Below, piece after piece: positions 20,380 through 21,408 of a DNA stretch of 21,408 nt (the first letter of the stretch is position 1; each line of letters starts with the position of its first letter). The DNA comes from CAYMJK01 sp043101635 (GTDB taxonomy: Bacteria > Planctomycetota > Phycisphaerae > Phycisphaerales > UBA1924). The position numbers and the translations under genes were made by a program. Where the stretch lies: positions 1-21,408 of the forward strand of contig JBICIE010000266.1 in assembly GCA_043101635.1 (NCBI GenBank), written 5' to 3'. The notes beneath the pieces are model-generated. The model searched no databases. It worked only from the letters and a program-made list of their open reading frames with translations, and was not told the DNA's origin.

Positions 20380-21408
20380 TCAGGCCAGCAGTTCCGGCAC
20401 GATGTTGCCGAACACGTCCGTCAGTCGGAAATCCCGCCCCTGGTAGCGGTACGTCAGCCGCTCGTGGTCGAGGCCGAGCAGGTGCAGGATCGTCGCCTGC
20501 AGGTCATGCACGTGCACGGGGTCCCTGGTGATGCGGTAGCCGAACTCGCACGTCTCGCCGTGGACATAGCCGCGCCGGACGCCGCCGCCGGCCATCCAGA
20601 TGGTAAAGCAGCCCGGGTGGTGGTCGCGCCCGAGAAACGTCGAGCCGTTGCGGGCCTCGTTCATGCATGTGCGCCCGAACTCGCCGGACCAGATGACGAG
20701 CGTGTCATCCAGCAGCCCGCGCCGCTTGAGGTCGCGCACCAGCGCCGCGATCGGCTGATCGGTCTGGCGGCACTTCAGCGGGAGCTGGTGGACGATGTCG
20801 TCGCTGGGCCCGGTGCCGTGGGTGTCCCAGCCCCAGTCGAACAGTTGCACGAAGCGCACGCCGCGCTCGACGAGGCGCCGGGCCAGCAGGCAGTTGTTGG
20901 CAAATGACCCCTTGCCGGGCTCGGCGCCGTACTCGTCCAGCACGCGCGCCGACTCGCGCGAGATGTCCATGACATCCGGCACGGAGACCTGCATGCGGAA
21001 GGCGAGTTCGTACTGCTCGATGCGGCTGTCGAGATCGGGGTCGCCCGTGCGCGCGCGGCGCTGCTCGTTGAGATCGCGCAGGGCGTCCAGGCTGCGCCGG
21101 CGCGTCGATCGCCGCATGCCGGCGGGATCCGAGACGTACAGCACCGGATCGCCGGCGGTGCGGCACTGCACGCCCTGATGCACGCTGGGCAGGAAGCCGC
21201 TGCCCCAGACGCTCTTGCCGGCGCTTGGCGTCTTGCCACCGCTGACGAGCACGACGAAGCCGGGCAGGTCGTCGGCCTCGGCGCCGAGGCCATAGGTGAT
21301 CCACGAGCCCATGGAGGGCCGGCCAAGCAGCGGCGAGCCGGTGTAGAGGAAGAGCTGCGCCGGGGCGTGGTTGAACTGCTCGGTGTGCATGGAGCGCACG
21401 ACGGTGAC
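20380..21408 (-). CDS. DUF1501 family protein (5' truncated by window end)
   Basis: 342 residues are visible and the frame is open through the last base; full-length members are usually about 450-490 aa. DUF1501 proteins belong to the alkaline-phosphatase/sulfatase-like superfamily and are abundant in planctomycetes, often exported through a Tat signal that would lie outside this window. Visible family segments are VRSMHTEQFNHAPAQLFLYT, RPSMGSWITYGLG, LPGFVVLVSGG, FANNCLLARRLVERGVRFV, DWGWDTHG, LVIWSGEFGRT and GRDHHPGCFTIWMAGGGVRR. The conserved His and Asp of WDTHG and GRDHHP probably bind metal. In planctomycetes the partner is typically a DUF1549/DUF1553 cytochrome-type gene upstream; here that would be beyond the edge. 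The catalytic activity of the family is not established. Confidence 0.92.
   Translation of the reverse strand, partial: VTVVRSMHTEQFNHAPAQLFLYTGSPLLGRPSMGSWITYGLGAEADDLPGFVVLVSGGKTPSAGKSVWGSGFLPSVHQGVQCRTAGDPVLYVSDPAGMRRSTRRRSLDALRDLNEQRRARTGDPDLDSRIEQYELAFRMQVSVPDVMDISRESARVLDEYGAEPGKGSFANNCLLARRLVERGVRFVQLFDWGWDTHGTGPSDDIVHQLPLKCRQTDQPIAALVRDLKRRGLLDDTLVIWSGEFGRTCMNEARNGSTFLGRDHHPGCFTIWMAGGGVRRGYVHGETCEFGYRITRDPVHVHDLQATILHLLGLDHERLTYRYQGRDFRLTDVFGNIVPELLA

Overview
The window looks like a chromosomal piece of a high-GC planctomycete, most likely class Phycisphaerae. Family-level clues are a DUF1501 gene at the right edge, exported proteins ending in a duplicated DGDG-x-LTLFDFL dockerin-like cassette, three tandem OprP/OprO-like porins, an NfeD-like gene and a short FmdB-like gene. 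This placement is inference; there is no rRNA or other definitive marker. No phage, integrase, transposase or CRISPR array is visible.

Layout. (1) 1-168: the 3' end of an exported protein, then an AT-richer inverted cluster of GGCAAA units (170-310) that supplies the last codons of a PhoR-like kinase. (2) 300-2416, minus: phoB-phoR-like two-component pair. (3) 2417-2948: divergent control region with a perfect DnaA-box 9-mer, a good -35/-10 pair and a 20-bp-spaced direct repeat. (4) 2949-6734, plus: three paralogous phosphate-selective-type porins. (5) 6741-6880, minus: tRNA-Gln(CTG) with its own promoter and terminator. (6) 7015-7704, minus: a 71-aa protein and a STAS protein, divergent across a nested palindrome from 7847-9555, plus: an NfeD/ClpP-class pseudoenzyme with coiled coil and a 191-aa unknown. 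(7) 9620-12635, plus: three start/stop-overlapping genes, glycosyltransferase 2, BshC-like protein and a BtuF-like lipoprotein. (8) 12679-14541: argS. (9) 14666-16048: secreted beta-helix protein with the dockerin-like cassette. (10) 16057-17339, minus: lipoprotein combining a dual-specificity phosphatase domain with a C-terminal CxxCH haem motif, plus a small membrane protein. (11) 17492-18933, minus: membrane-anchored vWA protein and FmdB-like protein. (12) 18996-20378, plus: tRNA-Leu(TAG), a polytopic membrane protein and a stand-alone FHA protein. (13) 20380-21408, minus: DUF1501 gene cut by the window end.

The clearest functional grouping is phoBR plus porins, which suggests phosphate sensing coupled to outer-membrane anion uptake; the regulatory link is inferred, as I found no convincing E. 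coli-type Pho box. Across the window a TAnnnT -10-like element recurs 7-40 nt upstream of several genes. At two protein genes and at tRNA-Leu the spacing is so short that leaderless transcription is predicted. The strongest candidates for something undescribed are the phosphatase-haem fusion (16392-17339), the palindrome-controlled STAS/NfeD-pseudoenzyme locus (7015-9555), and the GT2/BshC-like/BtuF-like operon.
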